A stretch of DNA of 64,000 bases from Prinia subflava. Taxonomy: Eukaryota > Chordata > Aves > Passeriformes > Cisticolidae. Positions 46,611-59,090 of this stretch are shown here, one piece after another. The stretch spans positions 94,223,338-94,287,337 of the forward strand of contig NC_086247.1 of assembly GCF_021018805.1 (NCBI RefSeq). Direction: 5' to 3'. Both the position numbers and the translations under genes were made by a program. The notes beneath the pieces were generated by a model that did no database searches, had not been told where the DNA came from, and was given only the letters and a program-made list of their open reading frames with translations. Each line of letters begins with the position of its first letter. The first letter of the stretch is position 1.

Positions 46611-49600
46611 AGAGATAAGCAGCATCCGCTACTTGTGTGACTTCTTGGTCTGTCATAAGGCCAAGCATAACTTGGAATGGTAGAAATGCCCCTGTGCAGA
46701 GATAACTCCATCAGGAAAGATATTTTTTACCTTAGTCAACAATTTTTTCCTGATGAAAGATATTCAAAATGGGAAGAAAAAACTGTTTAGTTTTTGCTCA
46801 AGGCATGCCAGCATGAATATGGGGGTAAAAATCTAAAAGAAATCTACTTTAGAAGAAGAAAACATTATGTATATGAGTAAAATTGTCAGTTATTTATTAT
46901 ATCTGCCAAAAAGTATAGTGTATTTGGCTGCTCCAACTATTTATATTGGGTCAATTGCCTAGTTCTTTTTTCCAGAAGAACCCAAAAAAACAAAGTGGTT
47001 TTATACACAAATCTGAAACCAGAAACAGGAAGAATTACTAACTAAATAAATGCTTTTAAAAGCCGTCAGTGAGAAAGTTGAAGGCTTATTTTTTCAGTCT
47101 AGGCAAAATGGGATGTTCTCTAAATATTTCTTAATAAAAGAAAAGGGGAAGCTCTGGAGAAAATAAGTGGTAGACAAATTAATCTGTATTGTGCTTCACT
47201 GCTAACCTCCTACCCTGTCTTCTTGAGAGAGTACTGTATGCTAACACATACAAATGTCTGCAAATAGAAAGGTAAGAGCTTGAAAGTGCCATCATTTTTT
47301 CTGCTGTATTGTTTCTACTTTATCAAGTAATCTTGTCCACAGTTTAGATCAGAGAGAAAATATACCATTGATTCGTGGCAGGGATAAAAAACCACAGTGG
47401 CTTTTTTACAGGGTGTTAAGTGTTTTCTATATTTGTGGGTTTTTAAAGCCAACTAGACTTGGATGTGAAATTGATACTGAGAGGTCCTGGGAACTCAGAC
47501 TGGACCAAACCTTGACTTCATCCCTCATTCTTGGCCTCCCCACAGGAAGTTTTGAAGCTTACTTTCAGACGTACAGAATTAGCTGATTTGCATCCATCCC
47601 AGCTGGACTACGTGAGAATGCAAAATCTTGGTGTACCAGCTTCTGCTGAAACTTAGGACAATAACACAATTATTACTACTTAGATAATTCATGAATATTT
47701 ATATTTGATCATCTAGACAAGTACTCAGATGCCTAAATTACAATCTCAAACTTTTTGCTTACATGGTGAGGAAAATATTACATGAAAGAGTAGCTACTGG
47801 CACCTTGGTGCTAAGCTGAAACCCACCTTCCTAGAGCTAACCGTTTTTTCATTGGTGTGTTTTATAGGAGGGAGGATCTTTAATTAGGTCCCTAAGCAAC
47901 CAGTATGAAATTCACCTTCTATGACAGATAATTGGGAGAGTTTGTACACAGGAGAGTTTTAGAGTTACCAGCACAAGGAGGACTTACTACACCGGCGAAA
48001 GGCCTGAACATTTAGTTCATCCTGCTTGGTTAGAAGCAATAGATGATAGGTTTGGTGCACTCACTCACTGTGAACAAAATATAGTGTATGTCACACAAAC
48101 AGATTTCTGCTTTCAGTAATATCTTTTCAGTTGTTGACGTAAGCAAGACTAAAGTCAAATACTACATTTTTATATTTTAATTGTCCTTTGTTTTTAGTAA
48201 ATTAAAAACATTTAGAAAATGGAAGAGTTATATCCCACAGGCTCTGGGAGTCCCAAGAATTCACAGGAAAATTCTGACTTTCCCAGAAGTGATATCAATT
48301 AGGAAAACAGAGCAATTGTTGGAAGAATGTGAAGGTTATCATGAAAAGCATGTTTATATGGTTTAAGTGAGAGGAAATGATGGCAACTCCCAGAGTTGTG
48401 GCGGAACTTCCTCTTCGGAATATCCTGACTTTCATTTCCCCTCCTTAAAGCCACATTAGTCCTGACCATTGTCAGAAGAATCAGGAATATTGTCAATGCA
48501 TAAAGATAAATCCAAAGCAAATACTCCAAAAGATAAACATATGTATTGTTGTAGAATACAATTTTACTAAATAAAATACCATTTACTTTTTTCTCTCTAC
48601 ATTTGTCACCTCATTCTTAAAATCATATTTCTTTCACTATGACATTTTTAAATATTTTATTTTCCCTTTTTCTTTCTGGTTAAGTGTATATGATTCCTAA
48701 AGTCCTTTCATTTTGCTTCAAAGTCCCAGTTCATAATCATTACTAGTTTCTACACCAGTTATTCTGAGAAAATTCATCGTAAGTCACATCATCTAAGGCA
48801 GAGAAAGTTCACATTAATTGGAACCAGCTCAGGAATTGGTTCTAATAGCTACACCAGCTCATCACTATTCCCTGTTGTCTTCAAAATAAAGCTTGACTTT
48901 CAGTTTTACATTATTAAACTGCTTTGGTTGGCTTTATCTGAGCTGTTCCTTCTAGGCCTGGATGGTATTTCACCACCTTCCTGAGCTGGCAGGCACACAA
49001 CAGCATGAGTACTTAAAGAACATTTTCTTTTGTAGTAATATAAATAAATAAAGTATGTTCTTCAAAGTCTGCAATGTTATTGGATCAGCTTATGCCAAGA
49101 ATGCCAAGAAAATATATTGGCAGGATGATTATTTGTCACTTTCCCTCTATGTTGTGGCTGGTCTACAGTAGACCCAATTGTATAACAAGCAACACTCGAA
49201 GCCCTGCTTAGAAATTAGTTCCAGAAGTCCAGATAAATCAGAGATGTAGATATCTCAGAGCACAGAAAACAAATTCTGTTTATTCAGATATAGATAAATA
49301 CTTCAATGTAAATTTCAAAATGTTTCTGTGTTTTAATGATACTGGTCAAGGTCAGTAAAGAACCTCTGGCCCTTTCCTTCTAACACTCATTCCTACCATT
49401 ACCCATATCCATACAAAAAAGACTTTTCAGTTTTCTCAAAAGTGTACGTGTGCCAATGAAAGTCAGAGGAATAGCTTAATTCTTCTCTAACCTATAAGTG
49501 AAAGAGGAGAGAGATTGTAGTACTCTTTGTTCCTGCACTTAGTAAAATGGTAAATACCTCTGTTGTTTTAAATGGAGTTGTATAAACCTTGCTGAACTGA

Positions 49601-51439
49601 AGGTACCCAAGTGTCCCACCTAAACCTGCTCTCAGCTTTCTTGGCTTTATCATAAATTAACAAGGGTCTTCAGCATTAGATCCAGGAATCTCAAATAAGG
49701 TGAAAACTTGAACTTTCACATAAATGCTGTTTCCAGCTGCCTTTTTTTTTTTTTTCTTTTGGTCAGGAAAAGCTCAAAAGTGCAAAATCAAAAAGCTTCA
49801 TAGTCATAAAGCCAGTAAAATGCTCCAAACTTATTATCATGAGAAAAAATTAAGAGCTATTTTTTAAATGCTCAATTTGCAAAACAGCAACATGAATATA
49901 TTCTCACATATTTTCGCTGAAGAATGTGGGTTTAATCATTCAGATTAATACTACATAATACTACATTAATATAATAATACTACAGAAAATGCTGCTGTAG
50001 TATTTATTTCTTTGTTATAGATGTGAGGTGATGGGACCTGATGTCTTGCCCCGAAAACAAATGTTTACAAATATTCAAGTCCATAAATCTGTAGAAGAAA
50101 CAAAATACAGAAAATTCTTGTTAATGCAGTACATTTTCTGGTAATTTTATAGTCTAATTTTCAGTGATTCCCTACAGAATGAATGCAGTTCAGAAGGCAA
50201 TTCTATAAAGTACTTTGTGGATAACTATTATCGGCTAATTATTAGAAATTGCATGTTGTTGTTAATTGCATAAATAAATTGTTTTATCTGAAAGCCATTA
50301 AAAAAATGTTGGGTCTTTGAAGCATATATGGTTTTGATGTTCCTGTATAAAACATTTAACTGTTTAGCTCTAAAATAATGGCGTGGTGCTTTAAACCATT
50401 TTTTTTTACTCTAATGCATTGAAAGAGGAAAAAACCTCTGATTTTCAAGGAGCTTTTTTTGTGAAGTGCAGCCTGATGAACCTTACTCTGAGAGGTAAGA
50501 GAAATGCTGATCTTTTGGCAAATGCTGATGCCATTTCCCTCTGTCTTTTTGAAATAATGAAAAAATAAAATTATACAGAGGTATTTTCATTGACTTATTA
50601 AAATTTAGAGTAGTAGACATATAGAAGATTGAAGAGACATGATATTTATTATGAATATTCAAATTTGAAAATGCATTACACTTTTTTTGTGAAGATGTTT
50701 TTGCGGGATTGTTGTCAGATTTGTGGAGCTGGCCTTAACAAACTAGAACCTTTACCTGTTCTTATTCAAATTAGTCAACGTATGTAAAGGTATTTTTCCG
50801 AGCTAGACATGTTGATTATGCTAATTTTTAATGTCTTTCTGGGTAAAATCAAGCGCTGTAGAAGTTGCTCTCTCTGAAATCCTTGAGCTTTGTAAACTCA
50901 AGAACAAACTGAGATGTAAGAGCTGACTGGGTAGACTTTTTCCATGAAATGTCATCTGAGCCAGAATCCTATACTGAATATCTAGTTGGACCAAGCAGGT
51001 TCTGTTTCTGTTTTGAAGTGGTCAGTGCCAATGGCACAGAAGAAAATATGCTTTACCAAGGAAAAGGGCACTGCCATTGATAATGTCTTAGCATTGGTAC
51101 AGTGCTAAGATTTGGATTATGCTTAATACTGTAAGCAGTGAGCTTGTTCAAAGAAGAGTAATCTTGAGCAAGATATGAATGTTCTTACACATGATGGATA
51201 TTGCTAAAATGGCTATTGCTAAAATGGTTATTTTGCACATAAGAAAATGGGCCAAATCTCACTTGCTTACAGACAGAAAGACTGGAATCCAGGACAAGTG
51301 GAGAATAGGAATACAGGACAAATGTGTACATGGGACTGAATGTTTCTTCTTGGAGCCGTCCTTATGCATATTAATGCTGCAGTCAATGGTGAGAAACTGG
51401 CACTTCCTAAAATATATTACATCATCTGTGCTTTCCGTG
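46611..51439. other. unique AT-rich sequence, no gene seen
   Basis: No exon or repeat family recognised; T run at about 49,742-49,755. The 132-codon frame starting at 51,179 runs on into the neighbouring CR1 and is not a gene. Confidence 0.5.
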
Positions 51440-51911
51440 ATCCTCATAGGTAAACTCAGGAAGTGTAGACTGGATAACTATAAAGTGAAGAGGATTGAGA
51501 ACTGGCTGAATAGCAGATCCCTGGGGGTTGTAATCAGGTGCACATGGTCTGGGCTGGAGGTCTGTCGCTGTATCTGAAGGAAAGGTGACAAGCAGATGGA
51601 TCCAGGCTCATCTCTGTGGTGCCAAGCAACAGGACAAGGGGCAATGGGCAGAAACTGATGCACAAGAAGTTCCACCTGAATATCAGGAAGAACTTATTTA
51701 CTGTGTGGGTCACTGAGCTCTTGAACAGATCACCCAGCAAAGTTGTGGATTCTCCCTGACTGGAGATGTGCCTGAACTGTCTGCATACAATCCTGTAAAA
51801 CGTGCTCTGGGATGACCCTGCTTGAGCAGGGAGGTTGGACCAGATGACCAACCACCACTGTAGTCCCTTTCAACTTTACCCATTCTAGGATCCTGTGATT
51901 CTATGATTCTG
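51440..51911 (+). mobile_element. CR1 LINE fragment with 3' tail
   Basis: Starts with a piece of CR1 reverse transcriptase (translation contains ENWLNSRSLGVVI, the usual thumb block), jumps by an internal deletion to the ORF2 C-terminus and 3' UTR, and ends with GATTCTATGATTCTG, the CR1 tail. Truncated and non-coding. Confidence 0.9.
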
Positions 51912-51954
51912 TTGAGCTACAGTTTGTGGGCCACACATAGTTGAGAAAGGCAAC

Positions 51955-52510
51955 TGGTAAGCTGCAGGACAGGGCTGCTTTCCAGACTTCTGCAGAAAAG
52001 GACCTTGGAGGTCCTGGTAGACAGCTTGAATATGAGTCAGTTGTGTGCAGTTGCTGCAAAGAAAGTCAACTACATACTGGACTGTATGATCATGAGAGCA
52101 GCCTACAGGTTGCAGGAAGTGATCCTTCCTCTCACTGTGGCATTTGTGTCCAGTTTGTGACCGGCTCCACATTGTCATATGGGTGCTCAGACAAGTGAAG
52201 GACACGTCCTGTGAAAAGAATTGGGAGAAATTAGTTTATTCAACATTAGTAGGAGGAGCAGAGAGAGGATCAATTTACTGTCTACAGCTGCTTAATTGGA
52301 GGGCAGGGAGAATACAGAGATAAACCCTTCTAGGAGGTGTACAGGACAAGACAAAATGTTGACATACTGAAACTAGAGAAATTCTGAATATAGATCAGAA
52401 AAAATTCCTTCACCATGACGATGATCAAACTCTGGCACAAGTGTCCAAGAGAGGTCATGGAATCTTCATCCTTGACAACACTCAAAACTTGTCTGGATGA
52501 TATCCTTCAC
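51955..52510 (+). mobile_element. second CR1 LINE fragment in tandem
   Basis: With several frame changes it reads through the CR1 ORF2 C-terminal region (KDLGG, KVNY-like, ILPLT-like and IRKNSF-like blocks). It lies directly behind the 3' tail of the previous CR1 but represents a more upstream part of the element, so it is a separate insertion. It runs into the hairpin at 52,496. Confidence 0.82.
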
Positions 52511-52549
52511 ACCTAATCTAATTATAGATTAGGTGTGAAGGATATCATC
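52496..52549. repeat. perfect 24-bp inverted repeat with 6-nt loop
   Basis: The left arm 52,496-52,519 begins GATGATATCC and ends CCTAATCT; the loop is AATTAT; the right arm 52,526-52,549 is its exact reverse complement. The left arm continues the CR1 fragment, so the right arm is the likely new copy. Confidence 0.95.
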
Positions 52550-52735
52550 ATTAGACTAATATATCTAATCTATTATGATCTAATTATATATGCTTTGAGA
52601 TAGATCTGGAATAGAAATTTCCAACTGTCCCTTAGAACTAAAAGTCTTCATTATATGCTAGAAAGCTGAGTCTAGTTTTAACATTTGTTTCTACACTATC
52701 AAACATGAGTGGGCTTTTCTTGAGGAAATTAGTTG

Positions 52736-54132
52736 CCACTTGTCATGGGTTAACACTGGCCAGATGTTAATGCACCCATGAATATATGTTTTTTCCCTAA
52801 CAACTACTGTGGGATGTGATCAGGAACAGAGCAGAGCAGGCTTAAATCTTGAAAACAAAAAAAAACCCAAAACTTTATTACATCACATAAGAACAGAGAC
52901 AGAAAACTCTTAAACACACACAGAGACAGAAATAAAAACTTCTCAGAACATTTCTTTTCTTCTTCCAGTTTCTACCCCCCACACATTACTCTTCACAGAC
53001 CAAACCTTTAGGTTTTAAATCAAACAATCACTACTCAAAAAACTAATCTTCAATTCAGCAAGGGAGAGAAGAGTCTCTCTTGTACCACAGACTGTTCTTC
53101 AGAAAACATAGGTCTACTCCTTATGTGTTTCTATGTCACCCGTGGCACCGCCCAGAGAAGTCTGCCAGGGTGACACTCTCTTTTTCCTATGTCCAGCGCT
53201 CTCACCACTGTCCATGGGCTAAAGCTGCATATAAGGCTCTTTTAAGGATACTTGCATGCCGAGCTCTCTCCTTTTTACCCAGGGGCTGAGGTTCTGAGAG
53301 CAGGTCTCCCCTGAGGGCAGAGGGCGCCACCTCACCCTCCCCCTCTCTTCTCTGCTCGCTCCACTCTTCAAGTGCCAGTCACTGTAGCAAAAGCAGGGAC
53401 AGCTGTATCTACCAAAAATGCAGTTTATGTTCAAAAGAGACTTAAGTTCAGTCCATGGCTAACATTATGCAAGAAAAGTCTAGCTCAGAAAGCTACTCTT
53501 CTCATTTTTTGCCTATCGGGTTCCTTCTAATCGTGCTTTATCATCTCAGTCCTAGGCTGCTTCTCTCTCTCTTCTGAAACTACCAGTCACGAGAATCAAT
53601 ATCTAAGAAAAGTTTCTTTCTGCCAAGCAAGGGTTAACAGTTTTTATCTCTCGGCAGGGCTGCAGGCTCAGGCACTCCCAGGCTGGGCAACTCCCACCTG
53701 GCTGGGCACCTTCTCCCAGAGGGGGGGGGGGGAAGGAAAAGGTGAGCACACACGGAAAGCACTTCTACAGTTTTCTACCCCTCTATCTTAGATGGGGCCG
53801 CTCAGTTCCAGAGTCTTGTCTACTCTCTTCTCCCCCTGGGGCCCCAGCTTACTTTAGTTCTACCGCGTGGTTTTCCTGAGCCCGGCCACGTGGCTCCCCT
53901 CCTCCACTAAGCCCAGAGCTGAGCAGGGGAGAGGAGATGTTTCCACTGCTGAAACTGGAACCCAAAAGAGGCTGAACCCCCCTAGACTCCTGCTTTTAAC
54001 TCTTTGTGTCCTCAGAGGCGTGTCCAAACCTCCGAGTGACCAATCCAGGTGCCAGCAGAAAAGCTGATCACTGATTGGCCTACTCACCTCCCCCTGGAAA
54101 AATTCACCTCCCCCTGCAACCACAACACCACT
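52736..54132 (-). mobile_element. solo LTR of the Glu-primed family (1,387 bp)
   Basis: LTR at 52,741-54,127 in minus orientation (sense start TGTTGTGG, end CCATGACA), flanked by a perfect 5-bp duplication CCACT (52,736-52,740 and 54,128-54,132). AATAAA on the minus strand lies at 52,879-52,874. It shares sequence over its full length with the 34-37 kb LTRs but is clearly diverged. The interior was lost by LTR-LTR recombination. Confidence 0.93.
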
Positions 54133-54840
54133 TAGTAGTAATCAGCCAGCAATATTACCTTTGTAGCTGTGTGGATTTTAAAGGTATAGAATTGTTTCCC
54201 GGCATGTCACTTGATGGGGGCAGGGAAGAGAGACAAAGAAAAAATATTTTAAAATCAAATAACATGACTAAATGCAGTAGGATTCAGAAAGTACTATTGA
54301 AATGAAATTAGGCGGTGGTGACTGCTGATACTTTCTCCCAAGTTGCCTCCTGGTGTCCTCTGCACTGATTCTTATGTAAGTCACATTGAACCCATTAAAA
54401 ATTATGAGTATTTGTAGAACATAACATAAAAAGTCATATTACAATTGATGTAATCTACCTGCTATCTGGGAATTTTCATAAACTATTACAGTATAATGGT
54501 GCCTGCTAGCACTGCTATAATTAATTTAAGATAGCATTTCCACTAAGCCCCCTTATTTTCCAGAGCTTATGCATCTGATAAAAATTCCTCCCAGCCTGAA
54601 ATTAGGTACACAGGGTCTTGACTGTGAAATTAATTATTCATGAAACATTAACACAAGAAAATATGATAACTTCTTATGACATTTTAAAATGGGCATTGTT
54701 TTACTAAAATAAATGCAGCAAGCGGAAGCTGGAAGTGACAAATGGCTGCTAGCTTTAGCAGGAAGGGGTAAAAAAATGTTGACAGTGATACTCAGAGTTG
54801 CACAAGGAGATTAAAACATCTATGGATCTCCCCTCCTTTT
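54133..54840. other. unique AT-rich sequence, no gene seen
   Basis: No exon. Texture (TAAT cores, ATTAATTA-type sites at 54,300-54,670) could be that of a conserved noncoding element, but this cannot be shown here. Confidence 0.4.
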
Positions 54841-55289
54841 CTCTAGTGTTGTTGTTTAAATTTATGGGGGGCTCCCAGGGAGGGTCCCCCGGGAGATCCC
54901 CAGGTCCTAGGGTTGTGGGTGTTCCCGTGCTGGCAGGCAAAGAGACTTCAGACGCCCATGGAGTGCTGCTGAGGTGAGGGTTTATTCAGAGTCCCACTCC
55001 AGGCAGGGAGCAAGGTCCTGCGGGAGTGGGGGAAGGGAAGGGGAGAGGGGGAAGGGAGGAAGGGAAGGGGAGCGTTCGGAGGCCTCCAAGGGAAGAGGGG
55101 CAAAGAGGGCGAGCCCCCTGCGTTAGCATTCTTAACACAGAGGTTAAAAGGGGCGCGGTAACATTCTCCAGCCAGTGAGGTTACAGGGACAGGATACTGC
55201 AGGGAGGGTACAGACTTGGGATAAACCATACATTTTCCAGGGGTGAGCTAGAGCAAACCATTTCCATAAAATGCAATTCCACACTCTAG
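54841..55289 (-). mobile_element. solo LTR, class II type (437 bp)
   Basis: LTR at 54,847-55,283 with TG...CA termini, flanked by a perfect 6-bp duplication CTCTAG (54,841-54,846 and 55,284-55,289). On the minus strand AATAAA lies at 54,986-54,981, which sets the orientation. U3 holds a long C/T-rich stretch, seen on the plus strand as G/A at about 55,020-55,075. CpG-rich R-U5. The 6-bp duplication indicates a class II integrase. It does not resemble the 28-kb LTR. Confidence 0.9.
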
Positions 55290-56053
55290 CTATCCAACCT
55301 GAACAAATTTCACTTTTTAAACCAATGCTTTGATTTACTATATCTTTCTTTTTATGCTTAACAAAAATGTGCCTATAGTTTTTTCTTTAGTATACAATAA
55401 TAGTCAAAGAGAAATGTTGTTAATGTTTCAAAACCAATTTTCTTTTCTTGATCTTTATTTTCTTTCTGGAAAGTTCTGATACCAAATAATTAAGAATCAA
55501 GTAGTCATTTTACAGGAAAAATGAAACTTTATTGTCCTGTTAGGAAAAATAACAAATGTCACCAATAATTCCAGTATAGTAACTGAAGATAGTGATGTTG
55601 TATTGGAGAAACACCAAATATTAACTAGTAGACTGACATTTTGAAAAAAATCCTCTTCGTATGATTCCTGCCAGCAGAATGTAACACTCCTCCAGCTTCA
55701 GCCTCTTCCAGTTAGTTAATGGGTCTTCGAGATGGAGAGAAATTCTTTACCCAGCTTCTGCATGAAGTGTCACAGTGTGTTCACAGATGAGCACCTGTGA
55801 TGACAGGTTAACATGGAAATGAGAAAAGGCTGTTGCTGAGAAGATGATAGCCTTCTTTTAAGAAGTCTGGGTTTGGATATTCATTGCTTAGTAAGACAGG
55901 AATACAATGAACTTGCAAGAGAACAAAAGGCAATTTGGTCATGGTGACATAGGGCAATGAAGGGACTTGGAACACCTGGAATCTAGTGAATTAAAACTCC
56001 ACAAAAGTACGTGACTATCAGAAATTTAACAGTGTAATGCAAAAACGCACAAT
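55290..56053. other. unique AT-rich sequence, no gene seen
   Basis: Nothing supportable. Confidence 0.5.
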
Positions 56054-56804
56054 ACATGTGTCTTGGTTTGGGAAGACAGGTGTCTGTCAGAGAAAAGCCA
56101 GAGCCTCCCTTGGAATGGAGAATGTAAACCCTCTCCCTCCAAAGTATTATAACTTTGAAATTAAGAGGCTTTCAGGCAAAGATATGGGAATAGGAATAAC
56201 AGTTCTTTACTAGGAATATTAAAAATAAAAAATGTAGTAGTATTAAAAAAAGCAAACAAACAAAAAAGAAGATACTGACAGAGTCAGAATACAACCTGTT
56301 GGTCAGGGTGTTGGTTGCAGTCCAATTAAGTCCTCCTGGAGTGACAGACGTGGTTCTGTCGGAGAAGAGATGATTCTGTAGAAGGGTGCAGTTGAAGGTC
56401 TAGTGGTGATGTGATGGGTCCAGTCTTCCTCCAGGAATCCAGTGGAAAACAAGCTATCTTGGTGTTCTGAATCTCAGGTTTCATCGAGGTAGGAATGCTT
56501 GGCTCCTCCCACTGGGTGGAGCATCTCAAAATGGGATAACTTTATCAGTCATGTGGTGAGCCTTAATGGCTCATTAACAGCAGATATGCTCCTGGAGGGA
56601 GGATGGGTTGATGAAAAGCTAAAGAACACTGCCCCACCTGGTTTTGACATCTGTCCCATTAACAGAAGACACCTGCCCCCTCTCTCCCAGAGTTATGAGG
56701 AATGGGTCACAGAAGAGAAAAAACACCTCCCCAGACAATTTCAACAGATAGTAATAGAATATATACTTTTGGTTACATCTTGCATTGCAACCCAAGACAA
56801 CATG
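56054..56804 (-). mobile_element. solo LTR (741 bp) with 5-bp target duplication
   Basis: LTR at 56,059-56,799, with 8-bp terminal inverted repeats TGTCTTGG/CCAAGACA and a perfect 5-bp duplication ACATG (56,054-56,058 and 56,800-56,804). The minus orientation is inferred from the end resembling the U5 of common songbird LTRs and from an AGTAAA-like signal; an AATAAA on the plus strand leaves some doubt. A 158-codon plus-strand frame across its right half is not a gene. The 5-bp duplication fits an ERVL-like family. Confidence 0.88.
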
Positions 56805-58714
56805 ATTCATAGAATGTCAGTTGGTTTTGTAACTGTTCAGAAATTGTTTCAGTTGAGATCTATTTTAGGGAATGGATGCAAAAGACGGTATTTGGATCTT
56901 GATAGATATTTGAACTTCCCTAGGAATCAGTATGATGGGGTTTGGGGGTTTTTGATTTGTTGTAAAAAGCTTTGATAAGAAACCTCCCCAGTTCCTTCTT
57001 GCCAGTACTGCTACTACAGATTTTAAACAAACTATGCAGAACTTTTGTCTTCCTGCCTTTTCTAAATCCACCATCATATCCATGTTCATATTCATTCTGA
57101 GAGTTGTGTGTTGATTCAGCAATCACTGTGGTGCCTGGTCAAATCAGTTGAGATTCACATAATAGAATCAAAGAAGTTTTAAACACAAAATTATTTTGTA
57201 CATTAATATGAAATTTTGGAAGAATATTATGACTGCACACTGGGGAGGGGGTTCTAAATGTTTTAGTAATTATATAAAAGTTTGATGAAATTTTAAAAAC
57301 AATTTTATAGGGAAATGAGAGAAAGGTTCAAGTCTGAATTTCATTTCAATGACAGGTTGCATTGCTTTCAGGTGTTCTTTTCTTTGTCACCTATACTTGA
57401 GGATTTGAATACAGTAGCAATAACTTCTAAAGAATGCCTGTGTTCTAAGAAAGGATTCATCACTGAAAGCATCTGGAGCATCAATAAGAAAACTTGTCAA
57501 AACTTGTCAACTTCTAGATGATGTTGAAAACTGATATGATATATACTAGTACGATTTTGTTCAAATTAATAATATTTGCTCCATGGACAGTTTTTAAAAA
57601 AAATCCCCCTTCAATCTAGGTTCAAAGACCATTAGCTGCAAAACCATACCTCATGTTGATGTGCAAACTAATTTTGAGAACATGAACCATAATTCACTTA
57701 AGTATCTGCCAATAATCATTATACATTCTGACTGATTAGGGTGTAGGAAGCCATGTTTGAAGTTGCTAATCAGACAGTAGCAAGTAGAATGTATTTCCTT
57801 GTGAGCATGACTGCTAAATTCAAATGTTAGGGGAAAAAAACTGATAGATGGATAGCTGAACATTTAAATGGAATTCAGTAATCAGAACTTTCATTTGAAC
57901 TACAGTATTTATGTACCTTAATGTTACAACTGGATTATTTTGTAAATTTGTTTTTGCTCCTTAAGATGTGACACTAAGGTTGAATGCTTTTTGTATAGGT
58001 CTTAATGGCTGGACATGCAAGACAATTCCAGGTTTTACTCACCCTTTTTAACATATTGTGTAAATATGACATCTTGCACCTTCTTTAAAACAGAAACCTT
58101 GATTTATTAAACTGGTCATAGTTTTTACTCTAAACATCATTTTGGTTGTTATGATTGACCAGAAGATTTTACCAGTCTCAGGATAAATCTGAAAATTATA
58201 TATACATTAGCAACAATTTGGCATAGTATTTTGCACAATGTTTGAAAGTTCATAAAAAGACTTCAGGCTATCGACTTTTGAGAAGACAGAATGGATAGGT
58301 AGTGAGCATTCTGATTTGAATTTTACCTTTAGAAAAATCATAGGATATTGTCAAGACAGAATTAATCTGAGTTTTTTCCTTCATTTCATCAGGAGAAGGC
58401 TGACTACATTGAACGCTTTTAATTCTATTCTAGATGACAGCTAGTTTTCCATGGGCAAAATGAAGTAACTTCCATATTTTGAGTCTGAGCAAGCATCAGT
58501 TATGTTTTGCAGCCTGCGAAACCCTGGGTCTTCCAACTGATTTCACTGGGAAAACAGAGTTGAAAGTTATACATCATTCTACCATTTCCCTTTATTTCAA
58601 GGAGCAGCAAACAATATATCTAAATAGAAGTACAGCATGAGGTGGATTGCTACTACTTGGATCTATACTAGAATATAATCCCTTTTTCCTTTTCAACACA
58701 CATGGGGTCATAAA
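56805..58714. other. unique AT-rich sequence, no gene seen
   Basis: No exon or repeat recognised. Confidence 0.5.
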
Positions 58715-59090
58715 AACAAAGAGACTGGAAAAGACCCTAGGAGGTCACCTGCCCCCATCTCTCATCCCCAGGGCAGAATCAACAATACTAAACCCTTCCT
58801 GACAGTACTTGTCCCACCTGCTTTTAAAAACAATGCAGTGACAGAAAAAAACCCATTATCTTCCTAGGAATCCCACCCAGGTGCTTCATTATCTTATCAT
58901 TGTGAGGTTTCCCTAATGCTTAACTTAAGTCTCTCTTGTTGCAGTTGAGTCATACAAATGGTCTTACCGGCAGTGAAAATGGAGAACAGTTTATTGCACT
59001 CCTCATTGTGGCAGGCTGTGGCATATTTGAAGATGAGTATATCTCCAATCAGTATCCTCTTCTTAATTCCCAATCATGGGAGAATGGATG
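58715..59090 (-). mobile_element. old CR1/L3-like LINE 3' fragment
   Basis: A degraded reverse complement of a CR1 3' region, with blocks GAAAAGACCCTAGGAGGTCA, the CAGGTGCTTCATTATC stretch, TCTCTCTTGTTGCAGTTGAG, and GGAGAACAGTTTATTGCACTC. More diverged than the other CR1 copies here, so probably an older insertion. Confidence 0.78.

Noticed and set aside
51179..51577. 132-codon plus-strand frame
   Set aside because: Begins in unique DNA with small tandem repeats and runs into CR1 reverse-transcriptase sequence; a chance fusion.
56499..56975. 158-codon plus-strand frame
   Set aside because: Crosses the end of a solo LTR and its target duplication into flanking DNA, on the strand opposite to the probable LTR sense.
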